Positions 1-7,332 are shown, counted from the first letter of the stretch. The stretch: DNA of 13,991 nucleotides from an uncultured bacterium (GCA_913009925.1 CAJVWY010000009.1:1-13991); one strand, 5' to 3'. Notes: generated by a model not told the origin, from the letters alone. Made by a program: numbers and translations.

Positions 1-788
1 GACTGGGGCAGAGGGGGTGGATGGGCGGGGGGGAGGACCAGGACCAGGGAAAGGGACGGGTTGGACGCGGATACGGGGGAGCGGCCGGCGACGGCAACGG
101 GCGGACTATGAGGTGCCGGTGGAGGGGGCGGGGTTAGGGCCGCTGATGGTTCAGCGGCGGCGGCCCCGCCGGCGGGCGAGGCCGGCATCGCCGCCGGGGG
201 CGGTCCGGGGAAGGCGTCCGGGCTCCCCGGTTCGAGCGGCAGGACCGTATGTCCCGGCTCGGCCTGTCCGGTGCTGGTAACGGATGCGTCCTTCTCTCTG
301 GCGGGAAGATAATCCAGGGGGTTGAGGTATATACCGCTCTGGCGTTGCGGCGGGAAGGACTTTAGTCCGAAGTGGAGCGGCCTGCCGCCGGCCCTGCCCA
401 GTATCTCTCCCCGGGATACGGTCTGGCCTGTGGCTACCACAGCGGCGTCCAGTTGAAGGTACGTGCTTCTCAGACCGCCCTGGTGTTCGATGGCGATGGT
501 AAGGCCTCCCCCTTCCGCCGGGGTATAACCGACGAAGGCCACCACCCCCGTGGCTGCCGCCGTTACCGGCGAGCCGGGCGCAGTATCGATATCTATGCCC
601 CGGTGTCCGCGGTCCGTCGCCGGGGAGAGGCTCCAGCCGGCGGCGATGCCCCCGTCCGCCGGCCAGGCCAGCTTGCCGGGCGGCGGAGACGGCGGAGGAG
701 CTGCTGATGCCGTCGTGGAACCCAGGGTGGAAAAGAACAGGGACAGAAAAAAAAGGACGATTCCAGGGAACAACGACCGCTGCCGCAT
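1..788 (-). CDS. Secreted M23-domain (LytM-like) protein, cut at the left window edge
   Basis: The reading frame is open on the minus strand from ATG at 788 to the window edge (262 codons, no stop), so the C-terminus is missing. GGAGG at 797-801 lies 8 bases before the ATG. Residues 1-30 look like a signal peptide (MRQR, a hydrophobic stretch, then TASAA), followed by a proline-rich linker. Residues about 40-160 form a LytM/M23 beta domain with HRGID (H62, D66) and PLHFG (P137, H139), then YLNPLDYLP. The zinc ligands H62, D66 and H139 are present, but the first His of the usual HxH is Pro. Actinobacterial M23 proteins with a similar C(L)HWG layout also lack that His, so this may be typical of a subfamily. 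From about residue 165 the protein is a low-complexity Pro/Ala/Ser tail. Likely an exported wall-binding or wall-remodelling protein; catalytic activity is uncertain. Confidence 0.85.
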   Translation of the reverse strand, partial: MRQRSLFPGIVLFFLSLFFSTLGSTTASAAPPPSPPPGKLAWPADGGIAAGWSLSPATDRGHRGIDIDTAPGSPVTAAATGVVAFVGYTPAEGGGLTIAIEHQGGLRSTYLQLDAAVVATGQTVSRGEILGRAGGRPLHFGLKSFPPQRQSGIYLNPLDYLPAREKDASVTSTGQAEPGHTVLPLEPGSPDAFPGPPPAAMPASPAGGAAAAEPSAALTPPPPPAPHSPPVAVAGRSPVSASNPSLSLVLVLPPAHPPPLPQ

Positions 789-847
789 CTGCACCGCCTC
801 CACTCTCTACTGGTAACTGTTGTCATCACTGGCGACGGAGTGAAGAT

Positions 848-864
848 ACCACCGAAACGGTGGT
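848..864. repeat. Perfect 7-bp inverted repeat between murE and the M23 gene
   Basis: ACCACCG and CGGTGGT are separated by AAA. The dyad sits 60 bases upstream of the M23 start codon and beyond the murE terminator. No T-tract follows on either strand, so it is more likely an operator or an RNA hairpin in the M23 leader than a terminator. Confidence 0.45.
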
Positions 865-915
865 TATGCAATGGGGTGCGGCTGCCTTCAGGATGAAGAA
901 TCCGCAAACAGCGTG

Positions 916-948
916 AAAAAAATTCCGGGCCTGCGGGGCGGCGGCCGG
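916..948 (-). terminator. Rho-independent terminator after the MurE-like gene
   Basis: Read on the minus strand, a GC-rich stem (CCGGCC paired with GGCCCGG, one bulged C, loop about 11 bases) begins directly after the TGA stop at 949-951 and is followed by AATTTTTTT. This is a classic intrinsic terminator shape. It implies that the M23 gene downstream has its own promoter or depends on read-through. Confidence 0.7.
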
Positions 949-2445
949 TCAGGTAATACCGGCGGCGATAGCCGCCAGCACCACCTCGCGGTCACTGAAG
1001 GGATGGGGTCCGTCCGCCATAATCTGGTGCTGTTCGTGCCCCTTGCCGGCGATCAGGATTGTGTCGCCCGGGCCGGCGGAGCCGACGGCGGCTTCGATGG
1101 CCCGGCGCCGGTCACGAAGCCGCTGGTACGAGCCGCCGGAGGAGACCAGGCCGGCCTCGACCTCGTCAAGGATGGTGTCCGGGTCCTCGGCGTAGCAGTC
1201 GTCGGTGGTGAGGATGGCCAGATCGGACTGCTCTCCGGCTATGGCTCCCATCCCCGGTCTTTTCTCCCGGTCTCTTTCTCCCGGGCAGCCGAAGACAGCT
1301 ATCAGGCGCCCCGGCGTAATGCGCCTGGCGGTTTCCAGGGCCACGGTCAGGCCTGCCTCATTGTGGGCGTAATCTATTATCACCCGGAAAGGTGCGTCCG
1401 TCCGCACTTGCTGGAAGCGGCCGGAAACGCCTGCCGCTTGCGCCAGACCGCCGGCGATATGCTGAAGGGGGATATCCAGGGCGGCGGCGGCCGCGGCGGC
1501 AGCCAGGCTGTTATACAGGTTGAACCTGCCCGGCAGCTTCACCGTCACCGCCACCCTGCCGGCCGGGGTGACCAGCGTGAAGGATGTCTCCCAACCCGAG
1601 TATTCCATGTCCGTGGCCCTGACCATGGCGCCCTCGCCCAGGCCGAAAGTCACGGTGTCTCCGCCGGTGCCGGCGGCCAGGCGCCGTCCGTAGCCGTCAT
1701 CGGTGTTGACCACCGCCCTGGGCCGCCTGTTCCCTCCCGCAGCCGACGTCCTGGTAACGTCCTGCTCACCACGGGCCGCAAACAGACGGTGCTTGCTGGC
1801 GAAGTACTGTTCCATGTCACCGTGCAGGTCCAGGTGGTCCGGGCTGAGGTTGGTAAACACCGCCACATCGAACTCCATAGTCTCGACCCGGTGCAGCTCT
1901 ATGCCATGGGAGGAGACCTCCATGACCACGGAATCTACGCCCTGTTCCAGTGCCCGGGCCAGCATCCTTTGGCTGTCAACGGCCTCGGGAGTGGTTCGCG
2001 TTGCCGCTTCGGTGTGATCGCCGATGCGGTATTCAACGCCGCCGATGATGCCCGTGCGCCTTCCGGCCGCTCTCATGATGGAGTCCAGCAGATAGGTGGT
2101 GGTGGTCTTGCCGTTGGTGCCGGTTACCCCCACCAGGGTCAGCCGGCGGGAGGGATGGTTGTAGAAGCGGGCGGCAGCGGACGCCATGGCGAGCCGCACG
2201 TTGGTAACCTGTATCTGGGGAAGCCGGGCGTCTTCCACCCAGCGGCCGGTCACCGCCGCCACCGCTCCCGCCTTCCTGGCGGCGCCGATGAAATCATGTC
2301 CGTCGGCCTTGAAACCGTCTATGGCAAAGAACAGCACCCCGTCCCGCACCTGGCGGGAGTCATAAGCGAGGCCGGTGACCTCCATGCTGCCTTCAGCATC
2401 CTGCCGGATGACAGGAGTTTCCTTCATTACCCGGGAAAGCTTCAT
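949..2445 (-). CDS. murE: MurE-like UDP-MurNAc-tripeptide ligase
   Basis: This is a 498-residue Mur ligase, the usual MurE length. It belongs to the cytoplasmic ATP-dependent family that adds the third amino acid (meso-DAP, Lys or another) to UDP-MurNAc-L-Ala-D-Glu. Seen: N-terminal UDP-binding domain (DSRQV at 29-33), P-loop GTNGKTTTT (109-117), EVSSHG (176-181), NLSPDHLD (199-206), K218 in SKHRLF (the expected carbamylated Lys), DYAHNEAGL (358-366) and GKGHE (467-471). Two signatures deviate. The DAP-recognition motif DNPR reads DDCY (415-418), and the usual HTP(D/E) is HNEA. The third amino acid is therefore probably not chosen as in E. coli, and a non-canonical substrate is possible. The start lies 24 bases after the permease stop, with AGGGA 13 bases upstream. 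No other mur genes are in the window. Confidence 0.88.
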   Translation of the reverse strand: MKLSRVMKETPVIRQDAEGSMEVTGLAYDSRQVRDGVLFFAIDGFKADGHDFIGAARKAGAVAAVTGRWVEDARLPQIQVTNVRLAMASAAARFYNHPSRRLTLVGVTGTNGKTTTTYLLDSIMRAAGRRTGIIGGVEYRIGDHTEAATRTTPEAVDSQRMLARALEQGVDSVVMEVSSHGIELHRVETMEFDVAVFTNLSPDHLDLHGDMEQYFASKHRLFAARGEQDVTRTSAAGGNRRPRAVVNTDDGYGRRLAAGTGGDTVTFGLGEGAMVRATDMEYSGWETSFTLVTPAGRVAVTVKLPGRFNLYNSLAAAAAAAALDIPLQHIAGGLAQAAGVSGRFQQVRTDAPFRVIIDYAHNEAGLTVALETARRITPGRLIAVFGCPGERDREKRPGMGAIAGEQSDLAILTTDDCYAEDPDTILDEVEAGLVSSGGSYQRLRDRRRAIEAAVGSAGPGDTILIAGKGHEQHQIMADGPHPFSDREVVLAAIAAGIT

Positions 2446-2469
2446 TCGCGTGGTTTCATCCCTGCCTTA

Positions 2470-3570
2470 TCATGGTCCGGCGTCCTCCTCGGTCGCCTCC
2501 ACGGCGGATGCCTTCTCCAGCATCACCCGCGGCTTGATGAACACCACCACCTCCCTGATCAGAGCTACCAGCGGCAGGGCCATGACCATGCCGGCGACAC
2601 CATGCAGCTGCCCCCCCGCCAGCACGGCGAAGATGACCACCAGGGGGTGGACGCCGACGATGGAGCCCATGATGTTGGGCACCAGTACATTGCCTTCCAG
2701 CTGCTGGATGACGATGAACAGGATGATGACCGCCAGCATGGCCCAGAACGATGAGAACGAAGCCACGACCACCGGCGGCGTCGCTCCCAGGATGGGACCG
2801 ATATACGGCATTATCTCCGTAAGGCCGGCCCAGGCGCCGAAGAAGATGGCGTATTGTGAACCTTCGGGCCAGATGCCCACCACATCCAGCAGCCAGATGC
2901 CCACGCCGGTGCTCACTCCCACCAGCAGGCTGAGCAGGGACTGGGCGATCACCCAGTGGGTGACGGCCCTCTGGCTGGACCTGATAAGTTCGTCCGCGTC
3001 CGCCTGGTTGCGGCGGGGAAACAGCCGGTGGACACCGCGGCTTATGCGCCGGGTATCCAGCAGCATGTAGATGGAGATGACCATCACCAGGAGTATCTGT
3101 GCCAGGGCGCTGATGACGTTGATGGAGAAGGAGACCGCCTTCGAGCCCAGGTTGGCCACGTATTCCTCTACCCGTTCCACCAGCTTGTCTCCCTGGGTGC
3201 TGACGTCGAAGGGCAGGTTGAGCCTCTCCAGGCCGGCTTTCCAGGAATCGATCTTGTCGCCCGCTTCCGTCACATAGAACGGCAGCTTGTCTATGAGCTC
3301 CTGCAGCTGTTCGATGGCGGGAGGTATGACCAGTATGAATATGGTTACGATGATGGAGATGAAGAACAGGAATACCAGCAGGACGCCCAGATAGCGGGGA
3401 AATTTCATCTTCTCCAGCCGCTTCACCAGGGGATTCAGTGTGAAGGCGATGAGCATGGCGCTCAGGAAGATGAACAGCACCTGGCTGAATATGCCGATGG
3501 AGAACCAGAGCAGCAGCACCAGCAGCGGCAGTCCTACCATCTGGACCCATCTGGGGATGACTATCTTCAC
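2470..3570 (-). CDS. AI-2E family transporter (PerM/TqsA type)
   Basis: This is a 366-residue polytopic membrane protein of the AI-2E exporter-like superfamily, whose members include TqsA, PerM and Na+/H+ antiporter-like proteins; the substrate cannot be predicted. Hydrophobic segments lie near residues 10-45 and 57-80. A long amphipathic soluble segment follows (about 85-140), then further membrane spans. The family-typical IPYIGP-like stretch (here MPYIGPILG) and QQLEGN...LVPNIMG...HPL are present. I chose the GTG at 3570 because AAAGGAG (3581-3588) sits 10 bases upstream and the protein then begins just before the first membrane segment. The longer frame back to 3663 would read through the CATATAATAC repeats and the promoter. 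It heads the minus-strand unit with the MurE-like gene. Confidence 0.9.
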   Translation of the reverse strand: MKIVIPRWVQMVGLPLLVLLLWFSIGIFSQVLFIFLSAMLIAFTLNPLVKRLEKMKFPRYLGVLLVFLFFISIIVTIFILVIPPAIEQLQELIDKLPFYVTEAGDKIDSWKAGLERLNLPFDVSTQGDKLVERVEEYVANLGSKAVSFSINVISALAQILLVMVISIYMLLDTRRISRGVHRLFPRRNQADADELIRSSQRAVTHWVIAQSLLSLLVGVSTGVGIWLLDVVGIWPEGSQYAIFFGAWAGLTEIMPYIGPILGATPPVVVASFSSFWAMLAVIILFIVIQQLEGNVLVPNIMGSIVGVHPLVVIFAVLAGGQLHGVAGMVMALPLVALIREVVVFIKPRVMLEKASAVEATEEDAGP

Positions 3571-3580
3571 CGGCTGACTG

Positions 3581-3588
3581 CTCCTTTC
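3581..3588 (-). promoter_or_regulatory. Ribosome binding site that fixes the permease start
   Basis: The minus strand reads GAAAGGAG here, 10 bases before the GTG at 3570-3568. It is the only strong Shine-Dalgarno in the region and argues for the shorter 366-residue protein. Confidence 0.65.
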
Positions 3589-3589
3589 A

Positions 3590-3617
3590 TTGATATGCAC
3601 CCGGGCGACCATATAAT
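3590..3617 (+). promoter_or_regulatory. Candidate plus-strand promoter overlapping the permease promoter
   Basis: TTGATA (3590-3595), a 16-base spacer and a perfect TATAAT (3612-3617) point towards the M23-like gene. The -10 box lies in one of the CATATAATAC repeats and overlaps the minus-strand -10 box of the permease, so the two promoters would compete. Transcription from here would give a leader of about 155 bases. Confidence 0.4.
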
Positions 3618-3670
3618 ACCAGCTTAGCGGGCTTGTCGACCCCGGTGAATACATATAATACATATAATAC
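3610..3670. repeat. Three copies of CATATAATAC in the divergent promoter region
   Basis: Identical 10-base copies lie at 3610-3619, 3652-3661 and 3661-3670; the last two are in tandem and share one base. Each copy contains TATAAT on the plus strand and TATTAT on the minus strand. They stand out as AT-rich words in GC-rich DNA between two divergently transcribed genes. They could be multiple -10 boxes or binding sites for a regulator. Confidence 0.7.
3613..3639 (-). promoter_or_regulatory. Candidate promoter of the permease/murE unit
   Basis: On the minus strand TCGACA (3639-3634) and TATTAT (3618-3613) are separated by 15 bases, about 43 bases upstream of the GTG start at 3570. The -10 box is good; the -35 match and spacing are mediocre. 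Confidence 0.4.
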
Positions 3671-3744
3671 TGTGGAGGCTGTCCCCGCCGGTCCTTCAGG
3701 CGCGCCTGCTGCCGTAAACCTAGTTACAAATGTCACTTGTGGGG

Positions 3745-3772
3745 TTGAAATTCCCAATGCAGATGGTATTGT
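3745..3772 (+). promoter_or_regulatory. Promoter of the membrane-anchored M23-like gene
   Basis: TTGAAA (3745-3750), a 16-base spacer and TATTGT (3767-3772). Transcription would start about 7 bases later, at or next to the ATG at 3780, so the message could be leaderless. No Shine-Dalgarno precedes that ATG, which fits. Confidence 0.5.
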
Positions 3773-3779
3773 GTTAACG

Positions 3780-4559
3780 ATGGCTACAGAGCCCCACACT
3801 CTACGGCCGCGGCCTACCGCCAGGTATCGATACCGGTGGCATTCCGTGGCCTTTCTTGCGGCTATGACCACCCTGGCGCTGGTGGCATTTGCTTTCACCA
3901 TCCTATCTTCGAGGGCGTCTTCCTCACCCCTTCTTGATGAACAGACCGTTTCGGCGTCCAGGGTGGTGGCGACAACCAAGCTGCCGGAGCCGCTGACGCT
4001 GGCGCGCGCCGGCGGGATACAGTTGATGTTGCCCGTCTACCAGGACGAGGTCACGGCCGTCGGTTATCATCCGGTGAACAGTGATGACATCATCAATCTC
4101 GAGCCCCAGGGAACCCGCATCAACGGCACCGTATTCGAGAAGGGGCTGGGACAGGCCATCGCCGGCGGTGACGGACCCGGATATTTCATCATGGATGACA
4201 GCGGCAAGTTCGGCGTCTCCACCCAGGGTATGGATGTAGGCGCACCGGCGGGTACGGTGGTTTACGCGCCGGTGGACGGAAAGGTCGAGGCTATCAGGTC
4301 CTACGAGTTGCGCGGGCAGTGCCCGGACACCGAGGTGCGGATCACCCCCAAGGACCAGGCGAACTTTGTGGTCGTTCTCACCCACATGGACAACAACGTG
4401 GCCTCTTTGGGGCAACCGGTCAAGGCAGGGGTGACCCGCCTGGGCACCGTCAGGAAAATGGACAGCTGCTATTCCCAGCAGCTGGAAGAGTATACCTACG
4501 ACGAGGGCAACCATCTGCACCTGCAGGTGGAGCGGCTCCTGTTCGACCCTACGCCGTGA
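3780..4559 (+). CDS. Membrane-anchored degenerate M23-like protein
   Basis: With ATG 3780 the protein has 259 residues: an Arg-rich N-terminus, one membrane segment (about 22-43), then an extracytoplasmic part, giving an N-in, C-out topology. The C-terminal half has the M23/LytM pattern: GMDVGAPAGTVVYAPVDG (150-167), VVLTHMD (198-204) and NHLHLQV (244-250). The HxH pair (H245, H247) is present, but the HxGxD zinc site reads TQGMD, so the first zinc-binding His is Thr148. Hydrolase activity is therefore doubtful; a binding or activator role is possible, as with other degenerate LytM proteins. The frame stays open back to a TTG at 3633, but that part encodes the promoter repeats, so I reject it. 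The stop overlaps the next gene's GTG. Confidence 0.75.
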   Translation: MATEPHTLRPRPTARYRYRWHSVAFLAAMTTLALVAFAFTILSSRASSSPLLDEQTVSASRVVATTKLPEPLTLARAGGIQLMLPVYQDEVTAVGYHPVNSDDIINLEPQGTRINGTVFEKGLGQAIAGGDGPGYFIMDDSGKFGVSTQGMDVGAPAGTVVYAPVDGKVEAIRSYELRGQCPDTEVRITPKDQANFVVVLTHMDNNVASLGQPVKAGVTRLGTVRKMDSCYSQQLEEYTYDEGNHLHLQVERLLFDPTP

Positions 4560-5368
4560 GCGGCGCCGCAATCCCTGACGCCGCCTGGGCGGTGATCGGC
4601 GGTTCCGGTACGCGCGGATGTTCCTTCCCAGCGGACGCCGGCGGCAAGGTGATCGAGGGCGGGCTGGTTTTTAAGACCCCCGCAGGCGATTCCTCACCCT
4701 TCACCCTGTTTGATACACCCGGCGGCAAAAGGTGCCTGACCGTTCCCTTGCACGGGTGGCGGCAGGGGGTCAGCCGCGGCGAAGCGTCACGTCAGGTCTT
4801 CCATGTCCTGGCGCAGGCGGGTGTCCGCCGTATCGTCTCCGAGGCGGGCGTGGGCAGCCTCAACCCGTTGCTGGACCCCAGGGATTTGGTTATCCCCGAT
4901 GATTTCGTCGACCTCACCACCCACCGCGACCCCGAGCCGGTCGCCAGCGGCAACCTGCTCATCATGAGGAAGCCGGTGTGCGCCGTGCTGGCCGCCTCTC
5001 TGACCGGGGCGGCCGCGGGCGAAGCCCGCGGCCGCGTATTCGGACGCGGCACCTGCGTGGTCACTGAAGGGCCCCGTTTCGAAAGCCGTGCCGAGATCCG
5101 CATGATGCAGCCGTATGGTGACGTCATCGGTCAGAGCATGTGTCCCGAAGTATGGATGGCGAGGGACATCGGTGCCTGTTACGCGGCTCTCTATCTGGTG
5201 GTGAACTATGCCGAGGGCGTGGTGGAAGACTGGGACCACGATCTGCTCAGCGAGATATTCGCAGAAGACGCTCTGACCCAGGCACGCATAATCCTCAAAG
5301 CCATCGACGCCGTCGATGACGGCTATGGATGTGCCTGCAGCGACATGCGCAAGCCGACACTGCTTTAG
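4556..5368 (+). CDS. Divergent MTAP/PNP-family nucleoside phosphorylase-like protein
   Basis: This is a 270-residue protein starting at a GTG that overlaps the upstream stop (GTGA), so translation is probably coupled. It has the trimeric purine nucleoside phosphorylase/MTAP fold signature: IGGSGT (14-19), GVGSL (98-102), VIPDDFVDL (112-120), TEGPRFESRAE (170-180) and MCPEVWMARDIGACYA (195-210). Family members cleave methylthioadenosine, methylthioinosine or purine nucleosides with phosphate. Several pocket residues differ from MTAP. The phosphate-site RH is LH (65-66), the second phosphate-binding His region is changed, and the base-recognition TDYD is VNYA (216-219), putting Asn217 where MTAP has Asp. 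Asn at this position is seen in 6-oxopurine enzymes, so hypoxanthine or guanine-type substrates are more likely than adenine, if it is active. It ends 2 bases from the convergent rtcB. Confidence 0.75.
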   Translation: MSGAAIPDAAWAVIGGSGTRGCSFPADAGGKVIEGGLVFKTPAGDSSPFTLFDTPGGKRCLTVPLHGWRQGVSRGEASRQVFHVLAQAGVRRIVSEAGVGSLNPLLDPRDLVIPDDFVDLTTHRDPEPVASGNLLIMRKPVCAVLAASLTGAAAGEARGRVFGRGTCVVTEGPRFESRAEIRMMQPYGDVIGQSMCPEVWMARDIGACYAALYLVVNYAEGVVEDWDHDLLSEIFAEDALTQARIILKAIDAVDDGYGCACSDMRKPTLL

Positions 5369-5370
5369 GT

Positions 5371-6816
5371 CTAACCCTTCACCACACCCAGAGGCCGGAG
5401 ACGGGCGACCTTTTGCGACAGCCCCGCCCGGTGGCAGGTCTCCACCACCTCGTCGATGTCCTTGTAAGCTTCCGGAGCCTCCTCCGCCAGGGCCGATGTG
5501 CGGCCGGCGCGGACGGTGATGCCCTCGGATTCCAGCCGCGTCTTCAGTTGATGGCCGTTTATCACCCGTCTGGCGGCGCGGCGGCCCATGACCCTGCCGG
5601 CGCCGTGACAGGTGGAACCGAAACTCAGCGACATGGCTGTCTCGGTCCCCTTGAGCAGGTAGGGGGCGGTGCCCATATCGCCGGGGACTATGACCGGCTG
5701 TCCCACGGCGCGGTATCTCTCCGGAACACTGGGATGGCCGGCGGGAAAGGAGCGGGTGGCGCCTTTTCGGTGAACGCAAAGGGTCTGGTTAACTCCGTCT
5801 ACCTCGTGCTCCTCGAATTTGGCCATATTGTGGGAGACGTCATATACCAGATCCAGTCCCAGCCGCTCCGCCGAAGAGTTGAAGATGTGTTCGAATGAGC
5901 GCCGTGCCAGATGGGTCAGCACCTGGCGGTTGGTACGGGCAAAGTTGACCGCCGCCGCCATGGCGGCGTAGTAATCACGGCCCTCGGGACTGTCTATGGG
6001 GGCGCAGGCCAGTTGCCGGTCGGGCAGGGTTATTCCCGCCCGGCGGGAGGCGCCGGCCATGAGCTTGACCTGCTCGGTGCATATCTGATGCCCCAGGCCG
6101 CGTGAGCCGGAGTGGATCATCAGGCACAACTGCCCTTCGAAGACCCCGAAGGCGTCGGCGGCTTCACCGTCGTATATCTGTTCCACCCGCTGAACCTCGA
6201 TGAAGTGGTTTCCCGCGCCCAGGGTTCCTGACTGCGACAGCCCGCGCTGTCTGGCCCTGTCGCTGACCAGGGCGGGTTCCGCTCCCTGGAGGCAGCCGCC
6301 GTCCTCGATGGCGTCCACATCTTCCGGCCAGCCGTAGCCCTGCTCGATCGCCCAGGAAACCCCGCGTGACAGCACACGGTCCATGGCGCGGCGGTCCAGG
6401 TGTATGTCTCCCCCACGCCCCACGCCGGCGGGGATGCTCCTGGACAACTCGTGCACCAGTCCGGGCAGGCGGTCCGCTTCCTCGTCCGCAGACAGGTCGG
6501 ACCGGACCAGCCGGATACCGCAGGCGATGTCATAGCCCACGCCTCCGGGGGATATGATGCCCTGTTCCCGGCCGAAGGCCGCCACGCCGCCGATGGCGAA
6601 ACCATAGCCCCAGTGGATGTCGGGCATGGCAATGGATGCTCGCACGATGCCCGGCAGGCAGGCGACATTTTTCACCTGCTCCAGGGCTTTCTCCCGGCCG
6701 GCACGTTCCATCAGTCCGGCAGTGGCGAACACCAGCCCGGGAACGCGCATGCCACCGGTCCTGGGTATCTCCCAGACATAGGGGGTTATCTCCCGGTATT
6801 TGATCGTATCAGCCAT
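5371..6816 (-). CDS. rtcB: RtcB RNA-splicing ligase
   Basis: This is a complete 481-residue RtcB, the GTP- and Mn-dependent ligase joining 2',3'-cyclic phosphate (or 3'-phosphate) and 5'-OH RNA ends through an enzyme-GMP intermediate. Metal and guanylate residues fall at nearly the same numbers as in the archaeal (Pyrococcus) enzyme: D96 and C99 in YDIACG, H204 in GNHFIE, H235 in HSGSRG, H329 in SHN, and the nucleophile H404 in CHGAGR. HRKGATR (349-355), PGDMGTAPYLL (378-388) and the C-terminal HRAGL...LRPLGVVKG are intact. The length is that of the long, archaeal-like subfamily, which usually works with archease. Archease lies 46 bases upstream in the same direction, so the two are probably co-transcribed for RNA repair or tRNA processing. 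GGGGA lies only 2 bases before the ATG. Confidence 0.97.
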   Translation of the reverse strand: MADTIKYREITPYVWEIPRTGGMRVPGLVFATAGLMERAGREKALEQVKNVACLPGIVRASIAMPDIHWGYGFAIGGVAAFGREQGIISPGGVGYDIACGIRLVRSDLSADEEADRLPGLVHELSRSIPAGVGRGGDIHLDRRAMDRVLSRGVSWAIEQGYGWPEDVDAIEDGGCLQGAEPALVSDRARQRGLSQSGTLGAGNHFIEVQRVEQIYDGEAADAFGVFEGQLCLMIHSGSRGLGHQICTEQVKLMAGASRRAGITLPDRQLACAPIDSPEGRDYYAAMAAAVNFARTNRQVLTHLARRSFEHIFNSSAERLGLDLVYDVSHNMAKFEEHEVDGVNQTLCVHRKGATRSFPAGHPSVPERYRAVGQPVIVPGDMGTAPYLLKGTETAMSLSFGSTCHGAGRVMGRRAARRVINGHQLKTRLESEGITVRAGRTSALAEEAPEAYKDIDEVVETCHRAGLSQKVARLRPLGVVKG

Positions 6817-6862
6817 AGTCCCCGCTATTCATCGAGGTAATGGTCCATCGCCGACGCGTTCA

Positions 6863-7279
6863 CTAGATATCGAAGATCACAGTGGCCTCCCACCGCCCGT
6901 CCACCCGCCTTACCTTGAGCATATGATAGGTAACCGCCTTGATATCGGCCATCAGCCGGTGCCGTTCCCGGTCCAGGTCCTCACCGAAAGCCGTAGCCGT
7001 GAGATGGACCTCGCTGATGTCGTCGACCTCGAACCGTCCGAAGATGACACCACGTGCTTCGAACAGAAACAGCAGCTCGTTGAGCCATTCAACCAGAAGT
7101 GTCTCCCGGTCTTCCGCCTCTATGGAGACCGGGTAGGCATGGGTGTCGCGTACCAATGACGGGTTGCAGATAAGGCTGAACATGCCGGCGGCGGCATTCT
7201 CGAACAGATGCTCCTCGGTGTCGCCGAAGGCGCGGATGCCGATATCCGCCGTATGTTCGATTATCTCATAGTCTTTCAT
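6863..7279 (-). CDS. Archease, activator of RtcB
   Basis: This is a 138-residue protein of the archease family (COG1371), the usual length. Archease speeds RtcB guanylylation and turnover and broadens its nucleotide use, acting through bound metal. Seen: EHTADIGIRAFG (8-19) with the conserved metal-site D12, the acidic ETLLVEWLNELLFLFE segment (59-74), KAVTYHML (113-120) and the characteristic C-terminal Phe-Asp-Ile. The start is the ATG at 7279; I see no clear Shine-Dalgarno before it. It is first in a two-gene unit with rtcB and is transcribed away from the sulfur operon. Its candidate promoter (7333-7362) carries a dyad between the -35 and -10 boxes, so it may be repressed. Confidence 0.95.
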   Translation of the reverse strand: MKDYEIIEHTADIGIRAFGDTEEHLFENAAAGMFSLICNPSLVRDTHAYPVSIEAEDRETLLVEWLNELLFLFEARGVIFGRFEVDDISEVHLTATAFGEDLDRERHRLMADIKAVTYHMLKVRRVDGRWEATVIFDI

Positions 7280-7332
7280 GGCTGAAGTCTGCGCTCATCC
7301 GGGCCGGGAAAAAGTCCGGAAAATGGAACAAA

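Noticed and set aside
871..2754. Long plus-strand open frame of 627 codons antisense to the MurE-like gene
   Set aside because: It covers the MurE-like frame on the other strand, whose motifs are unmistakable. The plus-strand product is low-complexity, rich in Gly/His/Arg and without recognisable domains, as expected for a GC-rich shadow frame.
2456..3550. Second 364-codon minus-strand frame inside the permease gene
   Set aside because: It is a His/Arg/Gly-rich alternative frame of the permease with no domain; the permease frame has clear membrane segments and family motifs.
3571..3663. N-terminal extension of the AI-2E permease back to 3663
   Set aside because: The GTG at 3570 has a strong Shine-Dalgarno, and the extension encodes promoter repeats with no family similarity.
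3633..3779. N-terminal extension of the membrane-anchored M23-like protein from TTG 3633
   Set aside because: It would translate the CATATAATAC repeats and the promoter boxes; ATG 3780 gives a normal basic N-terminus plus membrane anchor.
4319..4555. Extension of the MTAP-like frame upstream of GTG 4556
   Set aside because: This part lies inside the M23-like gene in another frame and has no phosphorylase features; the family motif IGGSG comes just after GTG 4556.
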